DNA of 64,000 nt from positions 558,001-622,000 of the forward strand of contig NZ_CP104991.1 in the NCBI RefSeq assembly GCF_030323265.1, read 5' to 3'. Within the stretch, counting starts at the first letter, position 1; each line of letters begins with the position of its first letter. Below are positions 8,639 to 18,267 of this stretch, piece after piece. The notes under the pieces were generated by a model. The model was given only the letters and a program-made list of their open reading frames with translations, did not search any database and had not been told where the DNA came from. A program made the translations under genes and the position numbers. Origin of the DNA: Terrirhizobium terrae. Its GTDB lineage: Bacteria; Pseudomonadota; Alphaproteobacteria; Rhizobiales; Rhizobiaceae.

Positions 8639-9064
8639 TCAGGCAGAACGTTGGCCAGCATTTGCATCTTCAGCCAAGACAAGGCTCGCTGGCGGGGCAC
8701 CGCTATCGTCCCCTTGGATGACTGCCGAGACATAAGCCAGCGCATTCTTCATGCCGTTCATCGTGTAGGGCTTTTCGATTGCCCCGAGGGCTCCAGCAAA
8801 ATCTTGCGGGATCCGCTTGATGTTTCCGCTGACAAATACATAGGGGATGCCTGCAGCCGCAAGGTCGCGCCCAACATCGATCCCGGTCGGGCCGTCCATC
8901 AAGTGGATATCGACGAACGCGAAGTCGGGCTTCGAGGCACCGATTTGTTCGCGTGCCTGAGTGCTGCTCATGGCAAGACCTGTGACCTGATGGCCTGCCA
9001 TCTCCACTTCGCTCTCAAGCTCCATGGCAAGCAGCATTTCATCTTCGACGATCATGACTTTCAA
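8639..9064 (-). CDS. Single-domain response regulator (LovR-like)
   Basis: A 141-residue receiver domain. It has the acidic pair in MIVEDEMLLAME, the phospho-acceptor Asp in FAFVDIHLMDG (near residue 52), a Ser switch residue in FVSGN and a Lys in IEKPY. There is no output domain, so it probably shuttles phosphate or sequesters a partner. Its start overlaps the end of the LOV kinase gene by 4 bases (ATGA), so the two are translationally coupled. In Caulobacter the LovK/LovR pair tunes the general stress response; the surrounding stress promoters make a similar role attractive here. Confidence 0.85.
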   Translation of the reverse strand: MKVMIVEDEMLLAMELESEVEMAGHQVTGLAMSSTQAREQIGASKPDFAFVDIHLMDGPTGIDVGRDLAAAGIPYVFVSGNIKRIPQDFAGALGAIEKPYTMNGMKNALAYVSAVIQGDDSGAPPASLVLAEDANAGQRSA

Positions 9065-10190
9065 TGTGCATTCTCCTGGTGGTCGCCGACGAGCAGCACC
9101 ACATCGACGACCGTCTTTCGACCGTCCAGTTTCCGTTCGATTTCGGCGCCCAGCTGCAAGGCCGACGCTTCAAGCAACATTTTTCCGAGCTGGGCGCTCT
9201 CACTATCCGGCTCGACCGGTTCCGACGTGTCTTCGACCCGAATTAGGAAGTGACCGTTCAGACGCCGCACGACAACATGGATGTCGCCGCCGCCATCGCT
9301 CAATCCGCGGCGAACGGCGTCGCCGACCAGCTCGTTGACGATCAAGGACAGCGGCGTCGCTTTGACGGCCGGCACGAGCAGCGGGGACAGATCCAGAGAC
9401 AGGCGGATATCCTTGCGGCCGGTGGCATCGACCAGATCCGTCACCAGCTCGCGGGTGAATTCCGACATGTCGAATTTCGAGACGTCGTCGAGCGTGAACA
9501 GCTTGCGCTGCACCGTGCTGAGAGCCTCAATTCTGTTGAGGACCGACATGAGTGTGTGCCTTTGCCGATCGTCTTTGGTAATCCGCGCCTGCATTTTGAC
9601 GATCGAGGCCATCGTCAAGAGGTTGTTCTTCACCCGATGATCGACCTCGTGGACGAGCAGCGTGCGGGCATCCAGCGCCGCGCGAAGGTTGGCGGTATGC
9701 TTTGCCACCTCGGCCTCGGCCTGATGCCGCGCCGCTGCGAGATCCGCTTCCCGGCTCTTGACCGTCGTGAAATCAAGCTGGGAGGCGAAGAAATAGATGA
9801 TTTTCTCGGCTTCGTCCCGCACGGGGCTGATAAAGACCGCGTTCCAGAACGTACTTCCGTCCTTGCGGTAGTTCAGAATATCGACTGCCACATCCTGGCC
9901 AGCCGCGATGCTGTCGCGGATTTTGCTGACCGTCTCCCGGTCCGTCTCGGCCCCTGCAGGAAGCGACAATTCCGTCCGATGATTTCCTCGTCGCTGTAAC
10001 CGGTCAGCTTTCTGAATGCCTCGTTGCAGAAGATGATTGGATTATCGGCCTGGCTCGGATCCGTGACAATCATCGGCATGCGCGTGGCTTTGAACGCTGC
10101 CGCAAATGGGTCTTCGCTCACATGCCCGGCGACCAGACGGTCTCCTGCACTGCGCGCATCCCGCCGGTTTTGATCCTTTTCCTGCATCAT
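9061..10190 (-). CDS. LOV-domain histidine kinase (frameshifted)
   Basis: The N-terminal LOV/PAS domain has the photo-adduct cysteine in GRNCRFLQG (near residue 80). It is followed by LOV strands ([18 protein letters not shown]) and a HisKA_2-type kinase with phospho-His in [12 protein letters not shown] and an HATPase segment. LOV and kinase lie in different frames; adding one base to the C4 run at 9951-9954 gives ...[11 protein letters not shown] and an intact 376-residue protein. It should be a blue-light (or redox) sensor with bound flavin, phosphorylating the coupled receiver protein. The family is known from Brucella and Caulobacter LOV kinases. Confidence 0.87.
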
Positions 10191-10248
10191 AATCCTGATT
10201 GTGTTGCCCGATGACAGAAGTCGTGGCGGATGAATTCGTTCCTGTCGG

Positions 10249-12066
10249 CTATTTCGTAGCGTGCTGTGTAAGGGCGGCCTCGATTACACAGACGACGCCG
10301 GCAGCGTCATAGACGATTGCCGACGTACCGTTAAGCTCCGCCGCCAACAAGCGCTCGACCAGGCGAGATCCAAAACCCTTCCTGGTCGGTTGAGCGACCG
10401 TCGGCCCGTCTTTTTCCTGCCAGCGGAGGCTGAGAGCCGAGGTTTTGGGGTCATAGGTCCAGATGATCGACACCCGTCCTGTCGGAACGGACAGCGCCCC
10501 GTATTTGGCGGCATTGATTCCAAGTTCGTGAAGGGCGAGCGACAGTGTGGCGACAGCCTTTTGTGGCAGGAGAACCGACGGCCCCGAAATCTCGAAGCGC
10601 TCCGGCGGGTACGGCGCAACGGCTTGTTCGACCACCGCCGTGAGATCGGCACTCTGCCAGTCCCCTTCGGCAAGCAAATCATGGGCGTGCGCCATCGCGG
10701 AAAGGCGTGCTTCGTAAGCCGCGACAGCATCCTGGGTGTCTGTTGCCTTGGCCAGTGTTTGGCGCGCGATGGCGATGACAGTCGCAAAGACGTTTTTCAC
10801 CCGGTGATGCAGCTCGCCGATCAGCACAGCCTGAAGCCGCTCCGCCTCCTTCTTCGCGGAGATGTCATGCGCGATTTTCGAGGCGCCAACAATCCTGCCG
10901 GCCGAGTCATAGATCGGTGAGACGCTGAGCAGAACGTCGACCAAACGTCCGTCCTTACGCCTGCGCTTCGTCTCATATGCATCAACCGGGTACCCTGCCC
11001 TGATCTGCTGTAAAAGTGCCGGCTCTTCATCGAGCCTGTCTTCCGGCACGAGCATCAGGACGGATTGACCGAGGACCTCCTCAGCCTTGTAGCCATAGAG
11101 GCGTTCAGCCCCGCCGTTCCAGGCCGTGATGTTCATGGCCAGATCGACGCCGAGGATGGCGTCGTTGGAGGACGCGATGATCGAGGCCAGTCTGCGTTCG
11201 GCTTCCTGAGCCTGCTTGCGCTCGGTGATATCGACCGAGATGACGGCAACTTGTTGGATCCGCCCTTTGTCATCGCGCAAAGCAGAGACCGTATTATTCA
11301 CCCAGACGAGGCTACCGTCTTTCCGAACATAGCGCTTCTCCATGTCGAAGCTTTCGCCGGTCGTGGCGAGCCGGTTGAACAGGCGGGTCTGCTCGGGCAT
11401 GTCATCGGCATAGGTGATGTCGGCAATGTTTTTCCCGAGAAGTTCGCCCTCCTCATACCCGACGATCTCGCAGAACCGCCGGTTGATGTGCAGGATCTTG
11501 CCCTCCAGGCTGCCCTGGCCAATGCCGGCGGCCGACTGGGAGATGACCGCTCGAAGCCGTTCCTCGCTTGCCTGCAATGCCTGATCGGCGCGGACGCGAT
11601 CGGTTGTTTCGTTGACGATGCAGAAGACGCCGCGGACCGCGCCATTTTCGTCGCGAATGGCTGAATAGGAGATATCGAAATAGACGGTTTCCGGGTAGCC
11701 GTGCCGCTCGATGTAGAAGGGACGATCCTTTGCCGCCACCGTCTCGCCGGTCTCCATCACCCGGCGCAGGAGCGGCTCGAGATCATCCCAGAGCTCGGCC
11801 CAGTTCTCTCGCGCCGGTCGGCCGAAGGCTTTGGGGTGTCGTTGGCCGATCGTCGGAGCGTAAGGTTCGTTGTAGAGCGCGACCAGGTCTGGTCCCCAGA
11901 ACATCACGATCTGGGCCATTGCCGGTAGCATGATATCGACAGCGGATCTGAGACAGAGGGGCCATGTCGACGGCGGGCCGAGGATGGAATCGTCCCAGTT
12001 TCCGCTCTCGATAAGTCGAGAGATCTCGTCCGTCCCGTTGAAAGTCTTCCCCGCTTCGCTCCGCAT
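10249..12066 (-). CDS. PAS/PAC HWE-family sensor kinase
   Basis: A 605-residue soluble kinase. It starts with a divergent PAS-like region (residues ~1-160, with [13 protein letters not shown] and [13 protein letters not shown]), then two PAS domains (~165-290 and ~290-410, the second with the [16 protein letters not shown] signature). The kinase is of HWE type, with phospho-His in [15 protein letters not shown] and an HATPase with [14 protein letters not shown] and the W-x-E region WQEKDGP. HWE kinases in rhizobia often act on PhyR-type or single-domain regulators of the general stress response. No membrane segment is seen. It lies 58 bases upstream of the LOV kinase gene, in the same direction, so it could share its transcript. 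Confidence 0.9.
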   Translation of the reverse strand: MRSEAGKTFNGTDEISRLIESGNWDDSILGPPSTWPLCLRSAVDIMLPAMAQIVMFWGPDLVALYNEPYAPTIGQRHPKAFGRPARENWAELWDDLEPLLRRVMETGETVAAKDRPFYIERHGYPETVYFDISYSAIRDENGAVRGVFCIVNETTDRVRADQALQASEERLRAVISQSAAGIGQGSLEGKILHINRRFCEIVGYEEGELLGKNIADITYADDMPEQTRLFNRLATTGESFDMEKRYVRKDGSLVWVNNTVSALRDDKGRIQQVAVISVDITERKQAQEAERRLASIIASSNDAILGVDLAMNITAWNGGAERLYGYKAEEVLGQSVLMLVPEDRLDEEPALLQQIRAGYPVDAYETKRRRKDGRLVDVLLSVSPIYDSAGRIVGASKIAHDISAKKEAERLQAVLIGELHHRVKNVFATVIAIARQTLAKATDTQDAVAAYEARLSAMAHAHDLLAEGDWQSADLTAVVEQAVAPYPPERFEISGPSVLLPQKAVATLSLALHELGINAAKYGALSVPTGRVSIIWTYDPKTSALSLRWQEKDGPTVAQPTRKGFGSRLVERLLAAELNGTSAIVYDAAGVVCVIEAALTQHATK

Positions 12067-12286
12067 TGGTACCCGCTCTACATTTCCATTGCGTGACCGC
12101 GCCTCGATCCCGATCTGTCGGTGGCAGATTTATGGCGCAGGCACGGCTCTGCAAGGCCTTTCCGTAATGAAATCAGCGTGAGATGCCAGCGGGGCTCGTA
12201 AATCCCTCCTCAGTTGATCGACTGTAATTCGGTCTTGACCCCGCACGCCCGATTTCCCATATCGGCGCCGCAAAGAAGGGAGGGCT

Positions 12287-12523
12287 ATGCGCGCGTTTCT
12301 GGAAAAGCCATTCGGCCCGACTGAGTTGTAGTTCATCGAGGAGGCGTTCGACGACTGGCTTGTTGCGAACCGCGTTCACAAGGACGGCCCGGAAGCCGAG
12401 CTCGTCGCAGCAATCATCATAAATCTTTATCGCGAGGGCCATGATACTCAGGCGGCGCTAGAAGCTGCTATGTCCAGGCATCGCGGCCTGAGGGATTTGG
12501 CTGAGTTTGCATCGGGGTCTTGA
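12287..12523 (+). pseudogene. Small helical protein with internal TAG
   Basis: An ATG at 12287 opens a 78-codon frame interrupted by TAG at 12329-12331 (after MRAFLEKPFGPTEL). The rest (FIEEAFDDWLVANRVHK, then LVAAIIINLYREGHD) is clearly protein-like. A single C-to-T change (CAG to TAG) would explain the stop, unlike the base losses elsewhere in the window. The layout (ALxPxxL, acidic helix, (I/L)I(I/N)L(W/Y)xxG, a final helix) resembles the gene at 55393-55602, so both seem to belong to one small uncharacterised rhizobial family. Confidence 0.55.
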
Positions 12524-12634
12524 GCGGGATCGAACCGTCGACCCGTTATTCTGAAGAGTGAAATCTGATACAACTCAGCAGCTTAATCCGCTGCGGATCG
12601 ACTAGAAGCTCACGTCATCACTCAACGAGCATAG

Positions 12635-13150
12635 TTACGAGCAGCACCTTGATTCTTTGGCTGTCGGTGCGCAGCAAGATGATTTGGCCTGTTCCTCCGC
12701 CAGCCACCGATCCCGTGGCTTGCAACTCCCCGGCCGAGGGGAAAGGGCGACCTCGAAGGTGCCGGCGACGAGCCGCGGCGCGGATGCGCAGTACAGGGCC
12801 ATCGGCCGCTCTCCGTCGCTGACCTCGAACGTGAGTTTTGCCGTCGGCTCAAGCTGCACATGGTCGGAGACTTTGCGGATGATCGCCGCGAACTTGCCGG
12901 CCGGCATGTGCGTGCGGCCATCCTCGTCGATATCCCAGAGCTGCACGAAGATCTCTGCCCAGGCTTCCGGGTTCGCACCGCAGTCGAGCGCCGAAAACTG
13001 CCCAGCCTTCACCTCGGTGACATGATATCCAGGCCGGACGGAACTGCCATCATAACTGAACACCAGCGGGGCATCCGGCGCCACCGCAAGGACATCGAGG
13101 AGATGGCCGAGACTGATGTCGGTCGAAACTGACTTGTCGATCGCGTTCAT
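12635..13150 (-). CDS. DUF6428 family protein, ars-associated
   Basis: A 171-residue soluble protein: SLGHLLDVLAVAPDAPLVF, then GYHVTEVKAGQFSALDCG and IRKVSDHVQLEP. This matches the DUF6428 proteins found in alphaproteobacterial arsenic clusters, function unknown. The C-terminus carries two Cys pairs (SSCCAPTAKESRCCS), suggesting metalloid or metal binding. The start at 13150 (MNAIDKS) is preferred; the frame is open a little further upstream. It is divergent from the first arsR gene, with a shared regulatory region of about 40 bases. Confidence 0.8.
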   Translation of the reverse strand: MNAIDKSVSTDISLGHLLDVLAVAPDAPLVFSYDGSSVRPGYHVTEVKAGQFSALDCGANPEAWAEIFVQLWDIDEDGRTHMPAGKFAAIIRKVSDHVQLEPTAKLTFEVSDGERPMALYCASAPRLVAGTFEVALSPRPGSCKPRDRWLAEEQAKSSCCAPTAKESRCCS

Positions 13151-13174
13151 GTGGGTTATCCCTCCATCCAATAA

Positions 13175-13190
13175 TTCAAGGATTGTTGAA
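13175..13190. promoter_or_regulatory. Putative ArsR operator
   Basis: TTCAA-N6-TTGAA dyad between the divergent DUF6428 and arsR genes, immediately before the arsR start. This is the spacing typical of ArsR-family boxes. Confidence 0.45.
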
Positions 13191-13192
13191 GT

Positions 13193-13552
13193 ATGGATGA
13201 ACGTCAAGCCCTTTCCTCATTCGCTGCACTCTCTCAGGAGACCCGCCTTGCCATCGTTCGGGCACTGGTTGTCGCCGGACCGGAGGGACTGGCCGCAGGC
13301 GTGATCGCCGAGCGCATGGGCGTCTCCGCCACGAACGTGTCCTTTCACCTGAAGGAGCTGGAGCGGTCGGGGTTGATCTCCCAGCGAAGAGAATCCCGCT
13401 CGATCATCTACAGCGCCAGCTACGAGGCGCTCGCCGATCTCGTCAAATTCCTGATGGAAGACTGCTGCGCCGGTCATCCGGCGATCAGGGAGAACGTCGA
13501 GCGTGCCGACGACTGCTGCAGCCCGGCCGACAAGGATGACGTCGTTGCATAG
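13193..13552 (+). CDS. arsR: ArsR-family arsenic repressor
   Basis: A 119-residue winged-helix repressor: LSQETRLAIVRALV, the recognition helix region ATNVSFHLKELERSGLI and the wing RESRSIIYSA. Cys pairs at the C-terminus (MEDCCAG and DDCCS) give a probable As(III) binding site, as in repressors whose inducer site lies outside the DNA helix. It would release the divergent promoter on arsenite binding. It overlaps the MFS gene by 17 bases, so the two form an operon. Confidence 0.88.
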   Translation: MDERQALSSFAALSQETRLAIVRALVVAGPEGLAAGVIAERMGVSATNVSFHLKELERSGLISQRRESRSIIYSASYEALADLVKFLMEDCCAGHPAIRENVERADDCCSPADKDDVVA

Positions 13553-14747
13553 TTCGAAAATCCCGGCCGGGCTCGTCTCGGCTCTCGGCCTGACGCAGAT
13601 CATCGGTTACGGCACCCTCTATTACAGCTTCAGCATCCTCGCCCCCGGCATGGCAGAAGATCTCGGTTTGTCGCTGGCGGAAGTTTTTGGCGTATTCTCC
13701 ATCTCGCTGTTCATCGGTGGCCTGTCGGCGACTTACATCGGCAAGCAGATGGACCGGATCGGCGCTGCAACGATCATGACCATCGGCTCGGCCCTCGCTG
13801 CACTAACGCTTGCGCTCTGCGCCTGGTCACCATCAATCGCGATCTTCGCCATCGCCATCATCCTGCTCGAAGTGTCGTCCGGCATGGTTCAATATCAGGC
13901 GGCATTCGCGGCGCTGGTCGAGAGCGATCCCCGCACAGCCTCCCGCAGCATTACCTATCTGACGCTGATCGGCGGCTTCGCCTCGACGATCTTCTGGCCG
14001 ATCTCGGCGACGCTCACCGGCTATATGTCCTGGCGGGAGATCTACCTCGTGTTTGCAGCGCTGAACCTGTTCCTCTGCATGCCGCTGCACTTCTGGATCC
14101 GAAGCCTCGGAAAGAAAGCCGGGACCGAGACGATCCGGCCACGCGAGACGGTGATCGGCGCGATCCCGCCGCATGCCCGGCGCCGCGCGATGGTGATCGT
14201 CTCCTTTGCCTTCGCGCTTCTTGGCTTCACGCTTGCCGCGATCCTTGCCCATATGGTGCCGATGCTGGGATCGATCGGGTTGGGCGCCGCAGCCGTCGTG
14301 ATCGGCTCGCTGTTCGGCCCGGCGCAGGTTCTAAGCCGTCTGATCAATATGATCTTCGGCAAGAACCTGTCGCCGCCTGGGCTTGCGGTCCTGTCGGCCG
14401 TGCTCATCGTCTTCGGCGTCCTGATCCTGCTGACGACGGGCAACTGGCTGCCGGGTGCGGTCGCCTTCGCCATTTGCCTCGGGCTCGGTTCCGGCATCAA
14501 CAGCATCGCGCAGGGGAGCCTGCCGCTTTTTCTGTTTGGATCGGACGGATATGGCGCGATCACCGGCAAGATGGCTGCCGGCCGTCTGGCGGTTGGCGCC
14601 GGCGCGCCCTTCGTGTTCGCGGCGGCCATGGAGAGTATCGGTCTGAGCTTCGCACTCGTCGCAAACGCATGCCTCGGCGCGATCAGTATCGCGGCATTCG
14701 TCGCGGTGTCTGCATCCTGCCGGCAGCCTGCAACCGCGACGGTTTGA
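13536..14747 (+). CDS. MFS transporter, arsenic-cluster type (ArsK-like candidate)
   Basis: A 403-residue protein with about 12 hydrophobic segments (GLVSALGLTQIIGYGTLYYS first) and MFS-type loops (GKQMDRIGA between segments 2 and 3). The position directly behind arsR and facing arsH fits the MFS arsenical exporters of Agrobacterium (ArsK-type) or ArsJ-type organoarsenical exporters. No GAPDH gene is adjacent, which argues against ArsJ. The substrate is inferred from context only. The start at 13536 lies inside the arsR 3' end. Confidence 0.8.
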   Translation: MTSLHSSKIPAGLVSALGLTQIIGYGTLYYSFSILAPGMAEDLGLSLAEVFGVFSISLFIGGLSATYIGKQMDRIGAATIMTIGSALAALTLALCAWSPSIAIFAIAIILLEVSSGMVQYQAAFAALVESDPRTASRSITYLTLIGGFASTIFWPISATLTGYMSWREIYLVFAALNLFLCMPLHFWIRSLGKKAGTETIRPRETVIGAIPPHARRRAMVIVSFAFALLGFTLAAILAHMVPMLGSIGLGAAAVVIGSLFGPAQVLSRLINMIFGKNLSPPGLAVLSAVLIVFGVLILLTTGNWLPGAVAFAICLGLGSGINSIAQGSLPLFLFGSDGYGAITGKMAAGRLAVGAGAPFVFAAAMESIGLSFALVANACLGAISIAAFVAVSASCRQPATATV

Positions 14748-14751
14748 TCCG

Positions 14752-15462
14752 TCAGATCGACTTGAGCGAAACCCGCTTCTCCAGCTCAGCCGCCTCTTCC
14801 CTCCGCTCGCTATATCGGTCGGTGAGGTAGGACGAGGCATCACGGGTCAGAACGGTGAACTTCACCAGTTCCTCGCAGACATCGACGACGCGATCATAGT
14901 AGGATGACGGCTTCATCCGGCCATCGGTGTCGAATTCCTGAAACGCCTTCGCAACGCTGCTCTGGTTTGGGATGGTGATCATCCGCATCCAGCGGCCGAG
15001 GATGCGCAATTGGTTCACAGCGTTGAAGGACTGGCTACCGCCGGAAACCTCCATTACCGCCAGCGTCTTGCCCTGGGTCGGGCGGACGGAGCCGAGCGAC
15101 AGCGGGATCCAGTCGATCTGCGACTTCATGATCCCGGTCATGGCCCCGTGCCTCTCCGGGCTGATCCAGACCTGGCCCTCCGACCACTGGGTCGCTTCGC
15201 GCAGCTCCTGAACCTTGGGATGGCTGACGGGTGCCTCGTCCGGGAGCGGCAATCCGGCCGGATCGAATATCCGCACCTCGCATCCGAGGCGTTCGAGCAG
15301 CCGGCGGACTTCAAAGGCAAGGAGACGGCTATACGACACTTCCCGGAGCGATCCATAGAGGATCAGGATTCTGGGCCTGTGCGTCGAGAATGCCGGGCGA
15401 AGGGATTCTGGCGAGATCGGCAGAAGATGGTCGTCATGCAGTGCGGGAAATGTGTCAGACAA
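14752..15462 (-). CDS. arsH: ArsH NADPH-dependent FMN reductase
   Basis: A 236-residue flavodoxin-like protein with the FMN-binding loop [13 protein letters not shown] near residue 36, [19 protein letters not shown] and [21 protein letters not shown], which are hallmarks of ArsH. ArsH oxidises trivalent organoarsenicals to less toxic pentavalent forms and has azo/quinone reductase activity. It overlaps the arsC gene by 8 bases and is the last gene of the left-going ars operon; it converges with the MFS gene 4 bases away. Confidence 0.93.
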   Translation of the reverse strand: MSDTFPALHDDHLLPISPESLRPAFSTHRPRILILYGSLREVSYSRLLAFEVRRLLERLGCEVRIFDPAGLPLPDEAPVSHPKVQELREATQWSEGQVWISPERHGAMTGIMKSQIDWIPLSLGSVRPTQGKTLAVMEVSGGSQSFNAVNQLRILGRWMRMITIPNQSSVAKAFQEFDTDGRMKPSSYYDRVVDVCEELVKFTVLTRDASSYLTDRYSERREEAAELEKRVSLKSI

Positions 15463-15880
15463 TGCGCTTTCCTTCCTCGTCGAGGACCTGCTCGCCGTCT
15501 TCCTTGGTGAACGGTCCTTTGAAGGCGTCGACCGGCAGGATGTCGAGCACGACCTCCGAAGGGCGGGCCAGCCTGGTGCCGAGCGGCGTAACGACGAGCG
15601 GCCGGTTGATTAGGATTGGGGTGGCGATCATCGCGTGCAGCAACTGCTCATCCGTCAGGCCCGGATTGTCGAGGCCGAGTTCCACATAGGACGTGCCCTT
15701 CTCACGGATCGCTTCCCGGACCGTCAGGCCGGCATCTGCGATCATCTTCGAGAGCTGTTCGCGCGATGGCGGGTTCTGCAGGTACTCGATGACGGTGGGT
15801 TCGATCCCGGCGGCGCGGATCAGTGCCAACGTGTTGCGAGACGTGCCGCAGGCGGGATTGTGATAGATGGTGGCGTCCAT
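15455..15880 (-). CDS. arsC: Arsenate reductase, glutaredoxin-coupled
   Basis: A 141-residue ArsC of the thioredoxin-fold Spx/ArsC class. The catalytic Cys is in the [12 protein letters not shown] motif (residue 11), and the conserved [15 protein letters not shown] segment contains the Arg residues that bind the oxyanion. It reduces As(V) to As(III) using glutathione/glutaredoxin. It sits 2 bases downstream of the arsenite transporter gene and overlaps arsH, within one operon. A second, unrelated arsenate reductase is encoded at 16941-17468. Confidence 0.93.
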   Translation of the reverse strand: MDATIYHNPACGTSRNTLALIRAAGIEPTVIEYLQNPPSREQLSKMIADAGLTVREAIREKGTSYVELGLDNPGLTDEQLLHAMIATPILINRPLVVTPLGTRLARPSEVVLDILPVDAFKGPFTKEDGEQVLDEEGKRIV

Positions 15881-15882
15881 GG

Positions 15883-16941
15883 TCAGGTCCTTTCGATGAT
15901 GGTGTTGCGTGAGACGGCCGGTGATGCCTCATACCAACCCTTCGATCGGTTCACGATCCAGACGACCGAGAGCATCACGGGCACCTCGATCAGGACACCG
16001 ACGACGGTCGCAAGTGCTGCGCCCGACTGGAACCCGAAGAGGCTTATGGCGGCGGCAACCGCGAGCTCGAAGAAATTGCTGGCACCGATGAGGGCGGACG
16101 GCCCGGCGACGCAGTGGCGCTCGCCTGCCATGCGGTTCAGAAGATAGGCAAGCCCCGAGTTCAGGTAGACCTGGATCAGGATCGGTACGGCCAGCAATGC
16201 GATGATGGCCGGTTGGGCGATGATCTGCTCGCCCTGGAAGGCGAATAGAAGCACGAGCGTGGCGAGCAGCGCGACGAGCGATACCGGCTGCAGCTTCGCA
16301 AGCAAGCGGTCGAGCGCGCCCGTCGTGCCATCGACCGTCAGGTAGCTCCGAAGCACCTGGGCGATGATGACGGGAACCACGATGTAAAGCACGACCGACA
16401 GGGCAAGCGTCGCCCAAGGGACGGTGATGGCCGAGAGGCCGAGCAGCAGACCAACGATCGGTGCAAAGGCGACGACCATGATCGCGTCATTCAAGGCCAC
16501 CTGCGAGAGCGTGAACAGCGGCTCGCCCCGCGTCAGGTTCGACCAGACGAAGACCATGGCCGTGCAGGGTGCCGCAGCAAGAATGATCAGGCCTGCGATA
16601 TAGGAGTCGATCTGGTCCGCCGGTAGATAGGGCCGAAAGAGCCACCCGACGAACAGCCATCCCAGCAATGCCATCGAGAACGGCTTGATCGCCCAGTTGA
16701 TGATCAGCGTGACGCCGATCCCACGCCAGTAGGAGCCGACCTGCGCCAACGACCGGAAATCGATCTTCAGCAGCATGGGAATGATCATCAGCCAGATCAG
16801 GATCGCAACGGGGATATTGACCTTGGCGATCTCGGCGCCGCCGATGACTTGGAAGATGCCCGGCATCAGGTGGCCGAGGGCAACGCCGACGGCGATGCAG
16901 AGGAAGACCCAGATGGTCAGGTATCGTTCGAAGGTGGACAT
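15883..16941 (-). CDS. acr3: ACR3 family arsenite efflux transporter
   Basis: A 352-residue inner-membrane protein with about ten hydrophobic segments. It starts MSTFERYLTIWVFLCIAVG and contains the ACR3 signature APCTAMVFVWSNLTRG with the essential cysteine, and the conserved GASNFFELAVAAAISLFG near the end. It exports As(III) by proton exchange. Its ATG overlaps the stop of the upstream arsenate reductase gene by one base (TGATG), so translation is coupled. The open frame continues 81 codons upstream in a shadow of the neighbouring gene; the family N-terminus fixes the start. Confidence 0.94.
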   Translation of the reverse strand: MSTFERYLTIWVFLCIAVGVALGHLMPGIFQVIGGAEIAKVNIPVAILIWLMIIPMLLKIDFRSLAQVGSYWRGIGVTLIINWAIKPFSMALLGWLFVGWLFRPYLPADQIDSYIAGLIILAAAPCTAMVFVWSNLTRGEPLFTLSQVALNDAIMVVAFAPIVGLLLGLSAITVPWATLALSVVLYIVVPVIIAQVLRSYLTVDGTTGALDRLLAKLQPVSLVALLATLVLLFAFQGEQIIAQPAIIALLAVPILIQVYLNSGLAYLLNRMAGERHCVAGPSALIGASNFFELAVAAAISLFGFQSGAALATVVGVLIEVPVMLSVVWIVNRSKGWYEASPAVSRNTIIERT

Positions 16942-17468
16942 CAGGCCGACTTTCCCTGTGGCGACGTCGAACCTTCCATCGCACCGATCTGGCGAAGCTT
17001 TGTCTCCAGCGCCAGCCGATCGATGGACGCCAGCGGCAGGTTTACGAATGCGAGGATCCGGTTCTTGAGGAAGCGGGCCGCCTGCGCGAAGGCGCGCTGC
17101 TTGTCGATATCCAGGCCGGAAACCGCGGCCGGATCCTCGACGCCCCAGTGGGCTGTCATCGGATGGCCGATCCACACGGGGCATGCTTCGCCGGCGGCGC
17201 TGTCGCAGACCGTGAAGATGAAATCCATCTCAGGTGCGCCGGGTGCGGCGAACACATCCCAGCTCTTCGAGGAGAAGCCGGTCGATCTATAGCCCAGCGT
17301 CTCCAGTTCCTTCAGGGCATAGGGATTGACCTCGTCCTTCGGCTGGCTGCCGGCGGAGTATGCCCTGAAGAGACCATCTCCCTCCTTGTTGAGGATAGCT
17401 TCGGCGAGAATAGAACGAGCGGAATTGCCCGTGCAGAGGAACAGCACGTTGTAGGTCTTGTCAGTCAT
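16941..17468 (-). CDS. arsC: Arsenate reductase, low-molecular-weight phosphatase type
   Basis: A 175-residue protein with the LMW-PTPase P-loop C-x5-R (LFLCTGNSARS, residues ~9-19) and FIFTVCDSAAGEACP, where the two further cysteines of thioredoxin-linked arsenate reductases would lie. The family reduces arsenate with thioredoxin or mycothiol-like donors. It is longer than the usual ~140 residues, with a C-terminal extension after the catalytic domain. It is coupled to acr3. Having both ArsC families in one operon is common in rhizobial ars clusters. Confidence 0.92.
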   Translation of the reverse strand: MTDKTYNVLFLCTGNSARSILAEAILNKEGDGLFRAYSAGSQPKDEVNPYALKELETLGYRSTGFSSKSWDVFAAPGAPEMDFIFTVCDSAAGEACPVWIGHPMTAHWGVEDPAAVSGLDIDKQRAFAQAARFLKNRILAFVNLPLASIDRLALETKLRQIGAMEGSTSPQGKSA

Positions 17469-17482
17469 GGTCGTGGTCCGTG

Positions 17483-17920
17483 TTAGGTCGGAGGCCTGTT
17501 GAGCTTCATGATGGTCGCCGACGATGGGCAGATGGAGGAAAGCTGGCGGGTTGCAAGAACGGCTGCCGGCACTTCGGCCCGCGGCACCTCTGAAAACCCG
17601 ATGGTCGAAAAGAACGTTGCGGCGCTTGTCGTAGCGAGGAAGACATCGCCACCGACGCCTCGCAGCGTTGCCTCGACGATAGCTCGTCCGAACCCATAAC
17701 GCCGATGTTCCGGCAGAACGACAACAGACCGCAGCAAGTAATCGCCGGCGCAGCGTTCGAGGCCGGCATATCCGATCGTTTGGCTGTCGCCTGAGACGGC
17801 TTGGAAGAAGGCGCGGCCATCGTCTTCAATGTCATCGGTCGGGAGATCCGCGGCACGGAGCGCCTCGCGGAGGCGAGCGTCGCTACCGGCCACTTCGTGC
17901 AATGCGATCGCGCTCAACAT
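17483..17920 (-). CDS. GNAT acetyltransferase, ars-associated (ArsN2-like)
   Basis: A 145-residue GNAT-fold protein with the acetyl-CoA loop VVLPEHRRYGFGRAIVEA near residue 75 and the C-terminal FFSTIGFSEVPR. The same arrangement is seen in ArsN2-type proteins that sit between arsR and arsC. ArsN1 acetylates arsinothricin; the role of ArsN2 is less certain. The start MLSAIALHEV overlaps the end of arsR by 7 bases. The pairing of the protein with this operon is the main argument for its arsenic role. Confidence 0.82.
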   Translation of the reverse strand: MLSAIALHEVAGSDARLREALRAADLPTDDIEDDGRAFFQAVSGDSQTIGYAGLERCAGDYLLRSVVVLPEHRRYGFGRAIVEATLRGVGGDVFLATTSAATFFSTIGFSEVPRAEVPAAVLATRQLSSICPSSATIMKLNRPPT

Positions 17921-18267
17921 GGCTTCGCTCCCGGCGCGCAGCATGGCGTCAGTTCTGCGATCAGGGGAGCGCAAAGCTCCGTCGAACCGCCACAGCAGTC
18001 CTTCAGCAGGAATAGTGTCAGGTCGCGCAGGCCGTCGAGGTCGGCCCGGTAGATGATCGATCGGCTCTGGCGCTCGCTCTTGACCAACCCCGCGCGAGAC
18101 AGCGTCGCAAGATGCGCCGACATCGTGTTCTGCGGGACATCGAGGAGCCGGGCGAGTTCGCCAGCCGGAATGCCATCCGGCTCGTGACGGACGAGGAGCC
18201 GAAATGTCTCGAGGCGGGTATTTTGTGCCAAGGCCGAGAGGGCCGAAATCGCGCTACTGCTTTCCAT
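17914..18267 (-). CDS. arsR: ArsR-family arsenic repressor
   Basis: A 117-residue repressor, LSALAQNTRLETFRLLV, with recognition helix VPQNTMSAHLATLSRAG and wing RQSRSIIYRA. C-terminal cysteines (LLKDCCGG, ELCAP, LTPCC) form the likely As(III) site. It is the first gene of the left-going operon arsR-GNAT-arsC-acr3-arsC-arsH. A perfect 8-base inverted repeat at 18267-18288 touches the start codon and is the obvious autoregulatory operator. Confidence 0.9.
   Translation of the reverse strand: MESSSAISALSALAQNTRLETFRLLVRHEPDGIPAGELARLLDVPQNTMSAHLATLSRAGLVKSERQSRSIIYRADLDGLRDLTLFLLKDCCGGSTELCAPLIAELTPCCAPGAKPC

Noticed and set aside
9250..9999. 249-codon plus-strand frame
   Set aside because: Antisense to the LOV kinase, no family match.
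12521..12620. tRNA-like piece on the minus strand (GGTTCGATCCCG near the ars cluster)
   Set aside because: A T-arm-like stretch exists, but no acceptor stem and no matching anticodon stem could be built.
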